A DNA stretch of 64,000 bases from Antedon mediterranea. Lineage: Eukaryota; Echinodermata; Crinoidea; Comatulida; Antedonidae. Shown one piece after another: positions 35,602 through 48,000 of this stretch (positions are counted from its first letter, which is position 1; every line of letters begins with the position of its first letter). The stretch covers positions 15,348,922 to 15,412,921 of the forward strand of contig NC_092678.1 of assembly GCF_964355755.1 (NCBI RefSeq), written 5' to 3'. Below the pieces are notes generated by a model. It searched no databases and was not told the origin of the DNA. It saw nothing but the letters and a program-made list of their open reading frames with translations. The position numbers were made by a program, and so were the translations under genes.

Positions 35602-36510
35602 TCACATGTCATTTTGTGCTTGTTTAACTACTTCTAGATTTGTTCTGATGTACCTAATATAGCAGTTGGATGTCCAACGACCCATTGTTTTAATAACATG
35701 ATCCTCCACTCCTGCAGCCGCAGCTGATGTTGCCGCCCCTATTCTAAACGAATGTCCGTGAAAATGACCACATATTTGTAGTATATCATGAAGCCAGGAT
35801 AAGAAAGTTACTCGTGATAAGGGCTCCGTACTAGATTCGTTCTCTAGAAAAAGTGGCGCTAGTGGAGATGCCCCTTGTCTTAACCTAATAGCGATGTAGT
35901 TAGACATCGTTCTACCCCTGTTCTAAATGGGTCGATTTTAGAAGCCTTTAAACGAAGTAAAAAACATTGTGATTCCGGCTTTAATGTAACATCATTAATT
36001 TGTAGGTATGCACCTGACCCTCTTATACTTGTAAATTCGCCGCATCTTAAAAACCCATAGAAAGCTAATTTAAAAATACATTGTAACATCAGAAAGTATG
36101 GCGCACATATCGCTCAGGATTGCTGACGTTATCGGGGCGCGTTTTGCCTTACAGGTGTTTTGCGACTTCTTAATCCCTCGTAACACATAGTGGAGTCTGT
36201 TTGCCCCCACTGTAACATCTCGTAAACCTGCTTTAATATAGTGGAAACGTATTCCCGCCAGATACAAGTTGATTGTTTCAAATTTCAGATCTAGCGCTTT
36301 TTGGCAATGGGTAACAAAGTATATAAGTTGGTCTTCGTCAATTGGCGGAAGTGTTGCTTTCTTTACTGGTACGCCTGACATGGTCAAGAATGTTAGGAAA
36401 CACCGCAATGCAGATTTATATACTCTCTTCGTAGAATCAGAAATAGAGTTGTCCCATAACTGTTCAACTTGTAGTTTCAATTCATTAGAAGCTCTGAATG
36501 GTGCACGCAT
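35602..36510 (-). pseudogene. Tyrosine recombinase of the Ngaro/DIRS-like element, frameshifted
   Basis: The N-terminal core-binding part includes STKRVYKSALRCFLTFL (~36430). The catalytic residues survive in three consecutive frames: the first arginine in FYGFLRCGEF (~36050), the H-x-x-R box in HGHSFRIGAATSAAAAG (~35740), and W plus the nucleophile-type tyrosine in MGRWTSNCYIRYIR (~35670). Frameshifts lie near 36085 and 35890. This enzyme would integrate a circular DNA copy by site-specific recombination instead of a DDE integrase. Its start overlaps the end of the RNase H frame by ~34 bp in another frame, a compact layout that may be original. Confidence 0.9.
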
Positions 36511-38139
36511 GGTGTCGGAAGAGCATTGGCTGTTGGTACAAGCCGTCGAAATTTCTGCATCTGGTGGCGAGAAAGAGCATCAGCTATAACGTTTCGTTTC
36601 CCTGCAATATGAATGGCGCATATATGATAATTATGGATAGCAGAATGATATGTTAGTTTCCTCATCAATTTCATAATATCAGGTATTCTGGACCTACCCT
36701 TGGAGACAATTTCAACCGTGGCCATATTATCGCAAAAGAACATTATTCGTTTCCTAGACCAATTATTACCCCATAATACACATGCCATGACGATGGGATA
36801 AAGTTCAAAGAACGCCATGGACGTCTTGTCCGTAAGGTATGTTTGTGGGAAATTTCCCTGAAACCATTCGTTCCGATATATACCACCAAACGATGTGCGT
36901 GTTGCATCGGTGTACAGCGAAATGTCATTAGCAATTGTTATGTTATTATTTAAAAAGAAAGATGCACCATTCCAGTGTTTTGAAAACAGGGACCACATCG
37001 CTAAATCGGTCCTACAATCTTTGTTGATACGTATATGATGGTGAAGTTTCTTAACTGTAGTTGACAGGCTGATTAAGTGCGATACAAATGAACGGCCAGG
37101 GTGTATGACCCTACAAGCAAAATGTAGATGCCCCAAGAGACTCAGTAATTCTCTTTTTGTACAGGAGACACGCTTACTGAATTCCGCTATTTTTTCTGTT
37201 GGTAGTCTCGCTTCCATGTTAATCGAGTCGAGGTATATACCAAGGTATTCTAACGACGTAGAAGGTCCTTCTGTTTTCTTTTCTGATAGCGGAATACCAA
37301 GGGTTTTAAACATATCCAGAAAACGTATTTTGGTTGACTGTGCGTTTGCCGTCGGAGATTCAATTACAAGAAAATCGTCCAGAAGATGAAGAATATTATG
37401 AATGTTATAAACGTTAGAAGCTATCCAACAAACTGCTTGGGATAGTGTGTTAAATATTTTTGGACTTGAACGACAGCCAAAAACAAGTTGTTTAAAAAAG
37501 TAATATTGTTCCTTCCATTTAATTCCATGGTAGCATCTGAGTCCGGGGTGGATGGGTATTATTTTGAATGCGTCGGTTATATCTGTTTTTATCAATAAAT
37601 AATGCTCCACGACCCTGATTTTTAATAATTCTAATAGCGTCGTCTATTTTGACGTATTGTAGTGAATACTGCTCTTTATCTATAAGTTCGTTCAAGCTCG
37701 GGTTGTTAATATCATCGTGCGGAGCGGACAAGTCAACGATTAGTCTCTTTTTGTTTGAATATTTGCCTTCTGCGATGCCAATAGGGTTTATGCGATATTG
37801 ATTGTATGGAATAACGTTGTATGGGCCTAATAAATATCCCTTGGTAACTTCTGCTTTTATCAATTCGGCAACCGTATCGGGTTGCCTTGTAGCCGATTTT
37901 AAGTTCTTACATTCAATCGATTGCTCTGGAAGTGATTTGATACCTGTAGAAAAACCATGTACCAACCCGTCTAACAAATAGTTCTTTAGATACGTGTATG
38001 GACACAGTGCCATATGCTTATGTAGCTGTTCAATATTTATAGGGGTGGTTATTGTTGTATCGTAGTTAGCGGTTTCGTTTAACGTTGTGCAGTGGCCCCT
38101 ATCATTTGAGGCCCCTGTCCGTTTTTTGACCACCTGCAC
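36477..38139 (-). pseudogene. Reverse transcriptase / RNase H of the YR element, one frameshift
   Basis: RT motifs in order: KKRLIVDLSAPHDD (~37735), LIKTDITDAFKIIPIHPG (motif A aspartate, ~37570), FGCRSSPKIFN (~37460), LLDDFLVIES (catalytic DD, with L in place of the usual Y, ~37380) and LEYLGIYLD. RNase H acidic residues are in SLYTDATRTSFGGIY, FFELYPIVMA, FFCDNMATVEI and IADALSRHQ. One frameshift near 37605, immediately before motif A, splits the gene into two frames. Product role: reverse transcription of the element RNA. The inactivating change is small, so the copy is not very old. Confidence 0.9.
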
Positions 38140-39290
38140 GCTGACTGTGAGTGGCCGCCTTTACATAACAAGCAAATGTGAGCTAAATTGCAGTTTCTCT
38201 TTACATACCCTCTATCACCGTTATAATTGTTGCAGATTTCTCTGCCTTGATGAAAGACGCGTCGTCGACCATACCAGTCGTTGTCTGCGTTAGGGATGGT
38301 CGTATTCCTAGTAGCTTTCTTAGGTAAGTTTTCGGATATATCGCAGAAGGCTGTACTGTGTAGTGTGCTGCTGCAATAGTTGCATGTGTTAGGGCGACTA
38401 TTGGCAAAAATGTTACCGAAAAGCGTGTTATTTCGTATGGACCAGTCGACAAGGACATTGTTGTATCTCAAATGTGAAGCCGCAATTAAGCTAAATTGTT
38501 TGTGATATTCATAAAATAAAAACCATTTCCAGGGTATCGAGAAGCCATATCTACAATGTCCCTTTCGTATTTGTCGAGCTCCTTATATTTTTATAAATCC
38601 CAAAGGCTTGAATAAATTGTCCAATATTGAGGGATTTTGCCAATCGTGGATCGTGTTTGAACAAATTAAGTTCATCTTTATTGTCTCGGGGCGAAGCATT
38701 GAATGAAGGAAATAATAGAGAAGCAAGATTAATGTTCCTACCTGATAATATTTGTTGGCGGATTGCAGGTGATATAGTTTCCACCATGGGCAGTGATTCC
38801 GCAGCGTATCCAAACCTGGTACGTCCGTGTGTTCCTCTTTGTGAGGATTCTTCAACAACAGTTGCCGACGTACTAGGCCGTTCGAATGCCTCGACTGCTG
38901 AATGAATGGAGAATGGCTCCAGTGTGATGTCCTCACTTGTCGGTGCTCTAGAGCTAGTGGCAGTATTATTGATTAGTGAAGGACTACCAACTGCCGGCTG
39001 TTGTTGAGAGCTCAGCAAACTCACTTTTTGTGTCAATGATGCTACATTTTGTTGCAGATTTTGAACTGTTGTTGACAACTTAGAAACTAAGTATATCAGT
39101 ACCCTCGGCAGCTTGAGGTTCGATTGCTGGCCGAGCAATAGTGGCTTCATTGAATAAGCGCAACAACTGTGCTTTCGTGGCCTTAGATGAGTGTCCAATT
39201 CCAAGTTTCTTAAGTTCACCTTTTAGTTTCGCTACTGACCAATTATCATACGGCGCTGAGCGTTTGCTTCTTGTTGGAGCTATTTTAAAA
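38079..39290 (-). pseudogene. Gag-like protein with SAP-like N-terminus and zinc knuckles
   Basis: The N-terminal piece (~39280-39090) reads YDNWSVAKLKGELKKLGI then KATKAQLLRLFNEA, a good SAP-type helix-extended-helix DNA-binding motif. A change of frame near 39100 leads to a serine/threonine-rich coiled region (VSKLSTTVQNLQQNVASLTQ). A further break near 38550 leads to cysteine/histidine clusters CNYCSSTLHSTAFC and CLLCKGGHSQSAC (~38390-38140). Zinc knuckles fit a nucleic-acid-binding Gag; the SAP domain could tether the particle or DNA to chromatin (inference). The true start codon was not found; an AAAATAG acceptor-like site sits just before the SAP part. Confidence 0.7.
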
Positions 39291-39871
39291 ATATCAGTAA
39301 AATTAATGAAACTGCCGTTGAAGAATAATAAATGAAATTGTGTCTCGAATAAATTGATTACATATTTGCTTGAAATGTACTGAAATACGCACAGTAAACA
39401 AAATGATACAATAAACCGTTGTATAAATACTCCAAGTAAGATGAACGTTTTGATGAAGGTTGAATGATTCCTATTATGGAACAAAGGCTATGATATGGAC
39501 AATTAATAGTACTGAGATTCAAAGTAATATATCCACAAAGTATCCAAAGATTGAAAAGTTTGTACAACTATCGAACGGCTAATTTAACAATGAAGTGTGC
39601 TAGTATGCATCTTAGTAAACAACTGAAAATACACTGAATTCCCATTGGTTGCCAATTAGAAATTAGTCTATCCTACATTTTTGTGGTTCCACTATTAGAT
39701 ATACCCGTTGGTCTATAGAAATACATTGTCAATTACTGTGGTTGGAACTTTGATAAAGTGTCTCCCTTGACTACTAAAATTCCGTTTTAATTACCTGTAA
39801 AAACAATATACCATTCATCCTAACACTTCTATTACTCTGAAATCTACCCACTTTTATATACCACATCCTTA
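39291..39871 (-). promoter_or_regulatory. 5' leader of the YR element with TATA-like box
   Basis: On the minus strand a GGTATATAAAAGTGGG box lies at ~39848-39863, ~570 bp upstream of the Gag-like frame and close to the terminal repeat. It is a candidate promoter; no initiator can be confirmed. The remainder is AT-rich with no supported ORF. Confidence 0.45.
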
Positions 39872-40863
39872 GGCCCTGTTCAGACCCATGGCGTTAGACC
39901 GTTTTAGCGTACGACGCTAAAAGAATGTGTGTCTGAACAGTTGGGGATTAGCGTACAACGCGTCGTACAACGGTTGTAGCGTTGTAGTGGAAAACGGTTG
40001 ATAGTACCGTTTTAGCGTACGACGCTACTGTAAGTCAACGTTGTATCCAATCAGAACGTTTCCTGTTATGACGCGAAACAAGGTTTGACCTAGGCTGACA
40101 TCTTGTATCGTCAATGTGTGAGATGGATTTCAATAACAAAAATGCCAGAATAAATAAGGCCTAACTACACTATAAATACAACTGTTACACAGGCTACAAA
40201 CTACTATCAACTGATTACCATTATATTTTCTAACAAATGACATAAATACATGCACCTTGTATTTAAACATAGGGACTACGATCCCATCCGCTTTTAGGCC
40301 TAGCTAGGCCTAGAGCCATTCACGCATTTCATTCAAGCTAAAAACTAACGTGGGACATCATCAAGTCACTCATTCATACAAGGCAGACTAGACTGGACAA
40401 GTTTAATGCTGAAAACGCCCTAACTCCTAAAAAATTCAGTAAACAAAGAAGGGGAGCTGTGTCCCTTTTATTAGCAAGTTAAGGGTTATTTTCAACCGAC
40501 TGGACCAAAGAATATATATCCTTGACTGGACTGGATAGACTAATCACAATCAATTTTTTCTTCATCATTATGAGGCCTGCTTTATTTTCGTAACACAAGA
40601 GCCTGGGGAAAATGTTTTTTACTACAAAATAAAAACAATAGAAACAGAAATTTGGCCTTACTATATTTTTCTTAAATAATGCTGAGGTATGTTTTATTTA
40701 CGGAAAATTTTGTCATAATTAATTGTAGGGCTGAGATCTAGGCTAACGATAATCGTACGCTATGGGTCTGAACACCTCGTTTTTTTCTCTGCGGTTTGTA
40801 ACGTGACCTTGCTAGTAACGTTGTACGCTAAAACGGTCTAACGCCATGGGTCTGAACATAGCC
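39872..40863. mobile_element. TTA-flanked non-autonomous DNA element inside the YR element
   Basis: 992 bp with long inverted ends: GGCCCTGTTCAGACCCATGG on the left and its near-complement on the right, matching for ~40 bases (…GCGTTAGACCGTTTTAGCGT). TTA at 39869-39871 and 40864-40866 is a likely target duplication, as in PIF/Harbinger elements. GCGTACGACGCTA-type words repeat inside the left arm. No transposase. It inserted next to the 5' terminal repeat of the Ngaro-like element. Confidence 0.85.
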
Positions 40864-40924
40864 TTAGTTAAAAGAAAGTACTTGTGCTGTGTATAAACTA
40901 TAATTTATTACTTTAAATTTCCTT

Positions 40925-41767
40925 GTATATTCTTCTATACGTTTCAACGTCAATATAGACGTAGACGTACTTACGTAGCCTTGTAAGTAGAAACACAAAC
41001 TGAACTAGAATATCTTGTGAAAAGAGTCTGAATTGAGAATAAGAAAGTAGAATTATTTCTTAATGTAACAAAAGCGATGCTGATCTATAAAACACAATCA
41101 GAAGACTAATTTCAACTATCAGTAAACTACAGAAATATTGGAGTAGTGGCCAATTCAATTATATCGGTTTCATGATCAATGTGAAACTCGATGGCAGCGC
41201 AAACGCAAGCTGGTGGTGGTCCAGCATTAACGTCAGGCTAGTTATCGGGAGTTTCCACCGGAGAATAAATTACAATTTTTTTTCAGTGTTGTCAATGTAC
41301 ATAGTATAATACACATTTACGTCAGAGTAGGGAAATTTACGTCATTTACGTCAGGGAAATTGTATTACCAATATTCAACACCATGACACAAAGATATTCC
41401 ACAGAATTCAAATACAATTATCACATGTCGATACAGTACTGCTTACTTGGTTCACCCTTAGCCATCAGCGCAATCATGGTCAATAATATGATGAGAGACA
41501 ACTGCTCAACGTCTGCTCATTGCAGGCTGTAGATAAGGGACAAAACTGAATAAATCAATGGGTACCGGTTAGATCAAGAAACAAATTTGCGCTGATTACT
41601 AGCTGTATTATTATGGGAGTATGTTTCCATACGTCTAAGCAATGACCTGGTAATAATATATGCAGAGAAACTGAGAGCTTGCTTATGGGCTATAAGAATG
41701 AACTATTATTATCAACAATGGCGTCGTCTGTCAAATCATGGATTGACTCTCATGTTGAATATCTTAA
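40925..41767 (+). repeat. R1 repeat, copy 3, 5' part
   Basis: Matches 14660-15460 and 738-1340 in order. It is interrupted at TTAA (41764-41767), where copy 1 reads GAATATCTTACAG without the insert. Confidence 0.85.
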
Positions 41768-43159
41768 AGATGCATTTTCCCTTGAAACACAAAAAAATGA
41801 AGGTCAAAATATTATAAGTTTAAATTGGCCATATCAAAGTAATATTAAAGTTATTCACTTTAAGTCGAAAATTCAAGCCAAAAGCAACAAGTTTACGTAA
41901 TTAATAGGTAAATTAGTTTGTTTACATTTCGTCTGGAAAATCGTCGCGAGCGAAAGTAAACAAAGATTTCAAACCACGAGTACGCATTATGCATTATGCT
42001 AATTACAATTGTTTACAACTCGTCACGGTTGAGAAGGTATTTTCACACAGATCGTGAGGAAGTTTTATGATTATGCATACAGAGTAGCCAAACAAGCGCG
42101 TTTCATTATGGGATATGTTTTGATCGAAAGCTTTTTCTGGAAGTCAAAGTTATTTTTTTAACAAAAAAACGTCTGTATTTCAGTTAAATTATTTTTTTTG
42201 CGCGATAAATTTTTGGTGATAGCAAAGAATATATATCACAAGAATGAGTATTCCGTGATTTTTGCATGAGAAATTTGTAACAGAGAGCTCCAGAGAGTGA
42301 TTCCCGCCCTCATAAGGGCGGATGTATACATACAAATAAGACTTGATTTAATAGATATTATACATGTCACATTAAATAGAATTATGATAATAGTTTTGCA
42401 ATTGTAAACTATTTTATAATACATATTTATTAACAAACTAGTGTACATTCACTTTTACAGACAATTATTTACTAACATGCTAAGTTAGTTCACAAAAAAG
42501 GCCTATTACAGCAACACCTAAAGTCAACGAATCGTTACTCAGCACGGCCTATTCTTTACCATTGCCCGTGTACTACTCTACGCCCGGTAAATTAAGTATT
42601 GTTTTTATGATATAAATTAGTATAAAATACATGTTATTAATAGGAAAAAATGTTAAATGTCATTAACATTTATTTGTTTTACCAGAAACAAGTTAAATAT
42701 AGGAATATTATTAAACTATCCTACGTGAAAACGCGTAAACACCAACACGCCCGGTCACGCTATTGTAGCGCCCGGTTGATAAAGCAAACTGTTTATACGG
42801 CAGTTTTTACTAAATAAATTGCATAAAACGAACAATTAAATATCCAAATAGTATTTAACATGATGTTGGCATGTAGTTGACAACAGTTTTTATCATGAAA
42901 ATACTACCGGTGGTCCAGCCTTTGATTAGTGAAACCGTCACAAAAAGTTGCATACATCCCAGATACATCCACACTTATGGCGGCGCCCTACCACATGGAC
43001 AATATTACTGTTACAGGGAAAATCGCGGATTACTCATTCTTGTGATATATATTCTTTGGTGATAGTTAATAACTATTATGATACTTCAAAATGACCCACC
43101 TTTTTTCGAAATCTGTTATTTTTTATTTTTTTGGAATTAGTCAAAGGGACAATACATCT
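41768..43159. mobile_element. TTAA-flanked element containing another element
   Basis: Ends AGATGCATTTTCCC and GGGACAATACATCT with TTAA at 41764-41767 and 43160-43163. The outer parts match 27949-28496 in reverse orientation (for example CAAACAAGCGCGTTTCATTA). Its extra length relative to the 548-bp copy is explained by the insertion at 42223-43057. R1 copy 1 (~1338-1345) supplies the empty site. Confidence 0.92.
42223..43057. mobile_element. CAAAGAA-ended element, nested
   Basis: A ~28-bp inverted repeat starts CAAAGAATATATATCACAAG at 42223 and its complement ends at ~43057/43058. It is flanked by GGTGATAG (42215-42222 and 43058-43065), giving a 7-bp or 8-bp target duplication because one G is ambiguous. 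The 548-bp TTAA element at 27949 reads through GGTGATAG without the insert, on the opposite strand. A hairpin CCGCCCTCATAAGGGCGG lies at ~42304. No transposase; superfamily unassigned (hAT-like duplication length is possible). Confidence 0.88.
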
Positions 43160-43163
43160 TTAA

Positions 43164-43704
43164 CGAGAAAATTTTACTAGAATTTTAAGAATATGTTATT
43201 ACCCCACATACTTTAATCGTATAGCTTTAATACCTTCTTAATGTTGATATAGCGTGGGTAGTTTTAAACAACAGTCTTTCTGACTATGTTATTGACAACA
43301 TTGGAATTATACTTTTATATTTTATTGACCTTTCCCATTATGTTGCTAATTAACTCAGGAGAATGAATATGGTGGTTTTTTATTTCAAAGTAAAATTGTA
43401 CTCAATTAACTTTTCTAGTTCATTAATTAAATTAAAAGGCATGTGTGACCAACCCAATTATAATAAGGTACTATCAATACACTCATCTTGACCAACTTAA
43501 TTCTCGATCCTTACATACAGTATACAGATCAGAATGTCTTAAAAACGTAGCATGGATAAGTAATTTCACTCTTTCGTGGTAATAGACACTACACGCAATG
43601 TTCCCGGAACCACTCAATACTTTCGTAGGAAAAATCAGGTAATTACATAAAATGTCCCAGATATGTATTGTAGCCAACATTTTTACATTGTATCTCACGG
43701 AACG
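43164..43704 (+). repeat. R1 repeat, copy 3, middle part
   Basis: ~43215-43300 matches ~1415-1480 (ACCTTCTTAATGTTGATATA). ~43535-43704 matches ~1485-1550 and ~15690-15830. ~43300-43530 has no match in copies 1 or 2. Confidence 0.75.
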
Positions 43705-44036
43705 GTTCTAGGACACCTACCCCCTAGACAGTTACCCCCCGGATGTTTACCACCCGGACAACTACCCCCTTAGGACAACTACCCCCCGGACAACTATCCC
43801 CCGGACAACTACCCCCTTAGGACAACTACCCCCTTAGGATAACAACCCCCCGGACAACTACCCCCCGGACAACCACCCCCTTAGGACAACTACCCCCTTA
43901 GGATAACTACCCCCCGGTCAACTACCCCCCGGTCAACTACCCCCCGGTCAACTACCCCCCCCCCCCCCACCCCAATCCAAAAGTAGACAAATATATAGGA
44001 CCGGTTTCTGTAAAAATGAAATCATCTGTTTTTAAC

Positions 44037-44418
44037 GGGTGTTTCGAAACTAGAGACCCGAGACCAGAGACCTGACACGAGACCCAATACGAAAAGGGAG
44101 ACCTATATTTGGGTCTCCCTTTTCGTATATTAGGGTCTCCCTTTTTGTATAGTGGGTCTCCCTTTTCGTATATTTAGGTCTCCCATTTCGTATATTTGGG
44201 TCTCCCTTTTCGTATATTTGGTCTCCCTTTTCGTATATTTAGGTCTCCCTTTTCGTATATTAGGGTCTCCCTTTTCGTATAGCGGGGTCTCCCTTTTCGT
44301 ATAGTGGGGTCTCCCTTTTCGTACGTGGGTCTCCCTTTTCGTATATTTAGGTCTCCCTTTTCGTATTGGGTCTCGGGTCTCTGGTCTCTGGTCTCGGGTC
44401 TCCAGTTTCGAAACACCC
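44037..44418. mobile_element. Small fold-back element with GGTCTCCCTTTTCGTATA array (F4)
   Basis: Ends GGGTGTTTCGAAACT and AGTTTCGAAACACCC are perfect complements, followed inward by GAGACCC/GGGTCTC repeats in inverted orientation. About ten ~20-23-bp GGTCTCCCTTTTCGTATA units fill the centre. It is flanked by the 9-mer GTTTTTAAC (44028-44036, 44419-44427). The 80-codon frame across it (repeats of IRKGRP type) is a translation of the satellite. Confidence 0.92.
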
Positions 44419-44427
44419 GTTTTTAAC

Positions 44428-45006
44428 CGATTATTCTGTTTAACAGCACGCTAGACCCTAGATGTGCTAGATTTAAAGTACCGTATTTATTGAAAAAACG
44501 GCCTGGGCTGTTTATTGTTTAGGTGGTTTTTAGGTGGACATTTATTGGAAAAAAGTTGTTTATTCAATGGGAGGGGGTATAATCTAATGGAAATAGACGC
44601 CGATTATTCCATATGATGTTTCATGGGAGTGACATGGTCACCGTTTATTTGAGGGGAATTTATTTAAAGATCGACGTTTATTCGGCGAGTGAACATTGAG
44701 GTCAAATATCAAAAGTGATATTATTCTTCAAGTGTACAAAAATACATATATGACAAATTTGAGACAAAAATTAATTCTTTTAAGACCAGTGGTTATCGAA
44801 GCATTGTCCTGACGCAAAAATTATTATTATTATTAGCGAACCCAGTCTTTACAGTAAATACATGGAGTACTATATAATACGTTCGACTATCCTATGATCA
44901 TGTGTGACAATCTTCAGTTTATACCACCAGGCTATATTTATGTTCAATCTTTTACTTTTGTTTACAATAATGAATAGCAATTCGTCAAAGTAACGAATTA
45001 AAATAT
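44428..45006. other. F3 internal sequence
   Basis: CGTTTATT-rich sequence at ~44500-44690, then AT-rich sequence with an ATT microsatellite (~44820). No ORF. It may be original core of the F3 element. Confidence 0.5.
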
Positions 45007-48000
45007 AGTTTATTTATTTATTTATTTCGTTTTCTTTTAGTAGGGTAGCCCTCTCAGTAATAAAATAAAACTGCTCTTCCGAGGGGCCCTACGGCACATT
45101 TAAACAAAATTTGAAAACAACTTAAACTAAACTTAAACTAAAACTTAAACTAAAACTAAACTTCAATGCATGTTCTCATTATTATTATACTTTTATACCA
45201 TATTTAAATATATTTCACTGGAACCATCCTAGACCACCGGCAACAATAAATGAATCTTAACAAGTGATTTAAAACGGTTATAATTGTTTTGTTTTCTTAA
45301 TTCATAAGGTAGGCCATTCCAGAGTGAACTTCCATAATAAACAAAACTACGTTTGTATATTTCGAGGTTACATCTGGGCAAATACAACAGATTATTTTCA
45401 TAGTTTCTGGTTTGAATATTGTGTACACTACTAATATATTGCAAAACATTACATAAGTATGAAGGTACAGATTCTTGTAAACATCTAAATATTGAACAAA
45501 TTGTATGATATTCAATTCTTGTCTTAATTGTTAGCCAACCTAATTTATAATGCATTTGTCTAACAGGAGTTCGAATATCAGCACCTAGTATTAATCGTGC
45601 AGCTCTATTTTGTACCCTTTGCAATTTTAAAATATGGGCGTTTGAACCAGTACCCCAGACTGTTGAACAATAGTCAATATGTGATAAAAATAGAGCATTG
45701 TATAATCTTTTAATAATTTTAGGAGATGTAAAACTTTTCAATCTATAAAATAGATGTAGAATTTTTGATAGTTTTGCACATATAGAATCAATATGTACTT
45801 TCCATGAGAGTTGTTCATCAAATGTAAGTCCCAAATATTTAAACGTTTCAACTTTCTCAATCGGAATGTTATCAAAAATTACTGTTTCATCTGTTGTTTT
45901 ATTAACACGTGCATGAGTACCAAAAAGCATGTATTTGGTTTTATCAATGTTTAGAGTTAATTTATGTTTATCTAACCATTGTTTTACATTTTCCAACTGT
46001 TCAGTTAAAACTGTTGTAAGCTCTTCATTTGATTTACATGCATAAAAAAGCGCAGTGTCGTCTGCATAGAGGACTGTTTTACAAATCCCATCAACACTAT
46101 CATGTAAGTCATTTATGTATAAAATAAACAACAAAGGGCCAAGAATTGAGCCTTGTGGTACCCCATAGTTGACATTTAAAATTTCAGATTTTTTTCCATT
46201 AAAATTAACAAATTGTTTGCGATTTTTTAAATAATTACTGAACCATGCAAGCTCAGTGTTTATCATTCCAAAGGTGCATAATTTACGTAATAAAATATCG
46301 TGGTCTACCGTATCAAACGCCTTTTTTAGGTCAAGAAAAATTGCTCCAGTTACCAAGCCATTATCAATATTTTTATATATATAATTGCATACATCTATCA
46401 GTGTAGTAGAAGTTGAATGTAACGACCTAAAACCAGATTGATTTTTACATAATAAATTAAACTCATTTATATGATTCATAACTTGATTATGGATGCATCT
46501 CTCAAAAACTTTCATAACAATAGGTATAACAGATATTGGACGGTAGTTGTTAAGTTCATGTTTACATCCTCCTTTATAAAGCGGAGTAACCTTAGCACAT
46601 TTCCATTCACTTGGAATAACACCAGATCTTAATGACCAGTTAAACAAAAAGGCAAGACTTTGAGAAATTTGTGAAGATGCAATTTTAAGTAACCTAGCGG
46701 AAATCCCATCAATTCCAGTAGCTTTTCCAATTTCTAACTTTTCCAACAAAGCTTCAATTTCATTTCCATTAATATCTTTAAAGTTGAAACGTTGTTGAAA
46801 TTGTGATAACGATTCAACGGTAATATCGTTTTGGTTGTCATTAAAATGGGATGCAAGTTCATTAGAAATTGAACAAAAATATTTATTAAAATGATTAGCA
46901 ATATCAGTTGGATTGTTTATTTCATTACCGTTTACATTGAGAGTTGTTTTAGTTTGTTTCTTTTTATTGGGTAAAAAGTCTTTCATGGTTTTCCATAATG
47001 TTTTAGTGTCATTAACATTATCCTTTAATTTATTATTTATATAGTCGCGTTTTAGTGATTTAGACAAATTATTTAATTTATTTCTTGCCTTTTTGTAAGA
47101 ATTACAATCATCTATGTTCTTAGTTTTTTCGGCTTTTTGTTTTAAATAATCACGGTCACGAGAAAGGGAAACAAATTCGTCTGTAAGCCATGGAATATCA
47201 GTTCCCTTCCTCCTGACCGTCACCATAGGAGCATGAATATCACAAATATCAGTAAAAATGTGTTTCCAAATGTCCCAAGCCTCGTCAGCATCCTCGGACG
47301 CCTCACAAATACTCCACGGAGCAGATGCAAGATCAGAAATAAACAAATCTTCGTTAAATTTCCGGAAGGTTCTCGTATGTAAAATACGCGGGGGCAATTT
47401 TATTTTAATTTTTTTACGTATTGCATATATCAATGAGTGATCGCTAATTCCAATTGGTACAACTCCAGTTTTGCTTATAAAGTCATCCCTATTTGAAAAA
47501 ATTAAATCAATACAACTACTACTGTTTTCCGTTACGCGCGTTGGAGTTTTAATATACTGGTTTAATTGGAAAATTTGGTGGAGGGTTTTAATGTTCCGAG
47601 AATGCTGTTTATCAAATATATTCCAATTTAAGTCACCAACAACAATAATCTCTCTTATACTATCTAGTATAAAAGATATTTGATCATGCATTATATCAAC
47701 AAATCCAGTACACGAATTTGGTGGTCTATAAACATTACCTATAACGAACGGTTTAGTGTTAACCGGCTTAATTTTTATCCATACCGATTCAATTGTATTT
47801 TCACCAAAGTCAATGACATCAAAATCAACATTTTCGTTTACATAGATAGCCACCCCACCTCCGTGTCTATTTCTGTCTGTTCTAACTAATAGGTATCCTG
47901 GGATTGCAAGTTCACTATTATGTATATTTTGATCTAGCCAGGTTTCACTAATTCCTAAAACATGGAAACGGCATTCCGAAAGTAAACTCCGAACATGGTC

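Larger units (their letters stand above)
34520..40924 (-). mobile_element. Ngaro/DIRS-like tyrosine-recombinase retrotransposon, degenerate
   Basis: On the minus strand the order is Gag-like zinc-knuckle protein, reverse transcriptase with RNase H, then tyrosine recombinase. No methyltransferase was seen between RNase H and recombinase, which favours Ngaro over canonical DIRS. A ~61-bp direct repeat (~34563-34623 and ~40864-40924, containing AAGAAAGTACTTGTGCTGTG) marks the two ends, consistent with the split direct repeats of this class. The right repeat now sits beyond a 992-bp DNA-element insertion. Several frameshifts make it inactive. The left boundary is approximate. Confidence 0.85.

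Noticed and set aside
35013-35605. Minus-strand ORFs with lysine runs
   Set aside because: Produced by T-runs in a satellite; not conserved between units.
44174-44416. 80-codon ORF with IRKGRP-type repeats
   Set aside because: Translation of the GGTCTCCCTTTTCGTATA array inside a fold-back element; no start or splice context.
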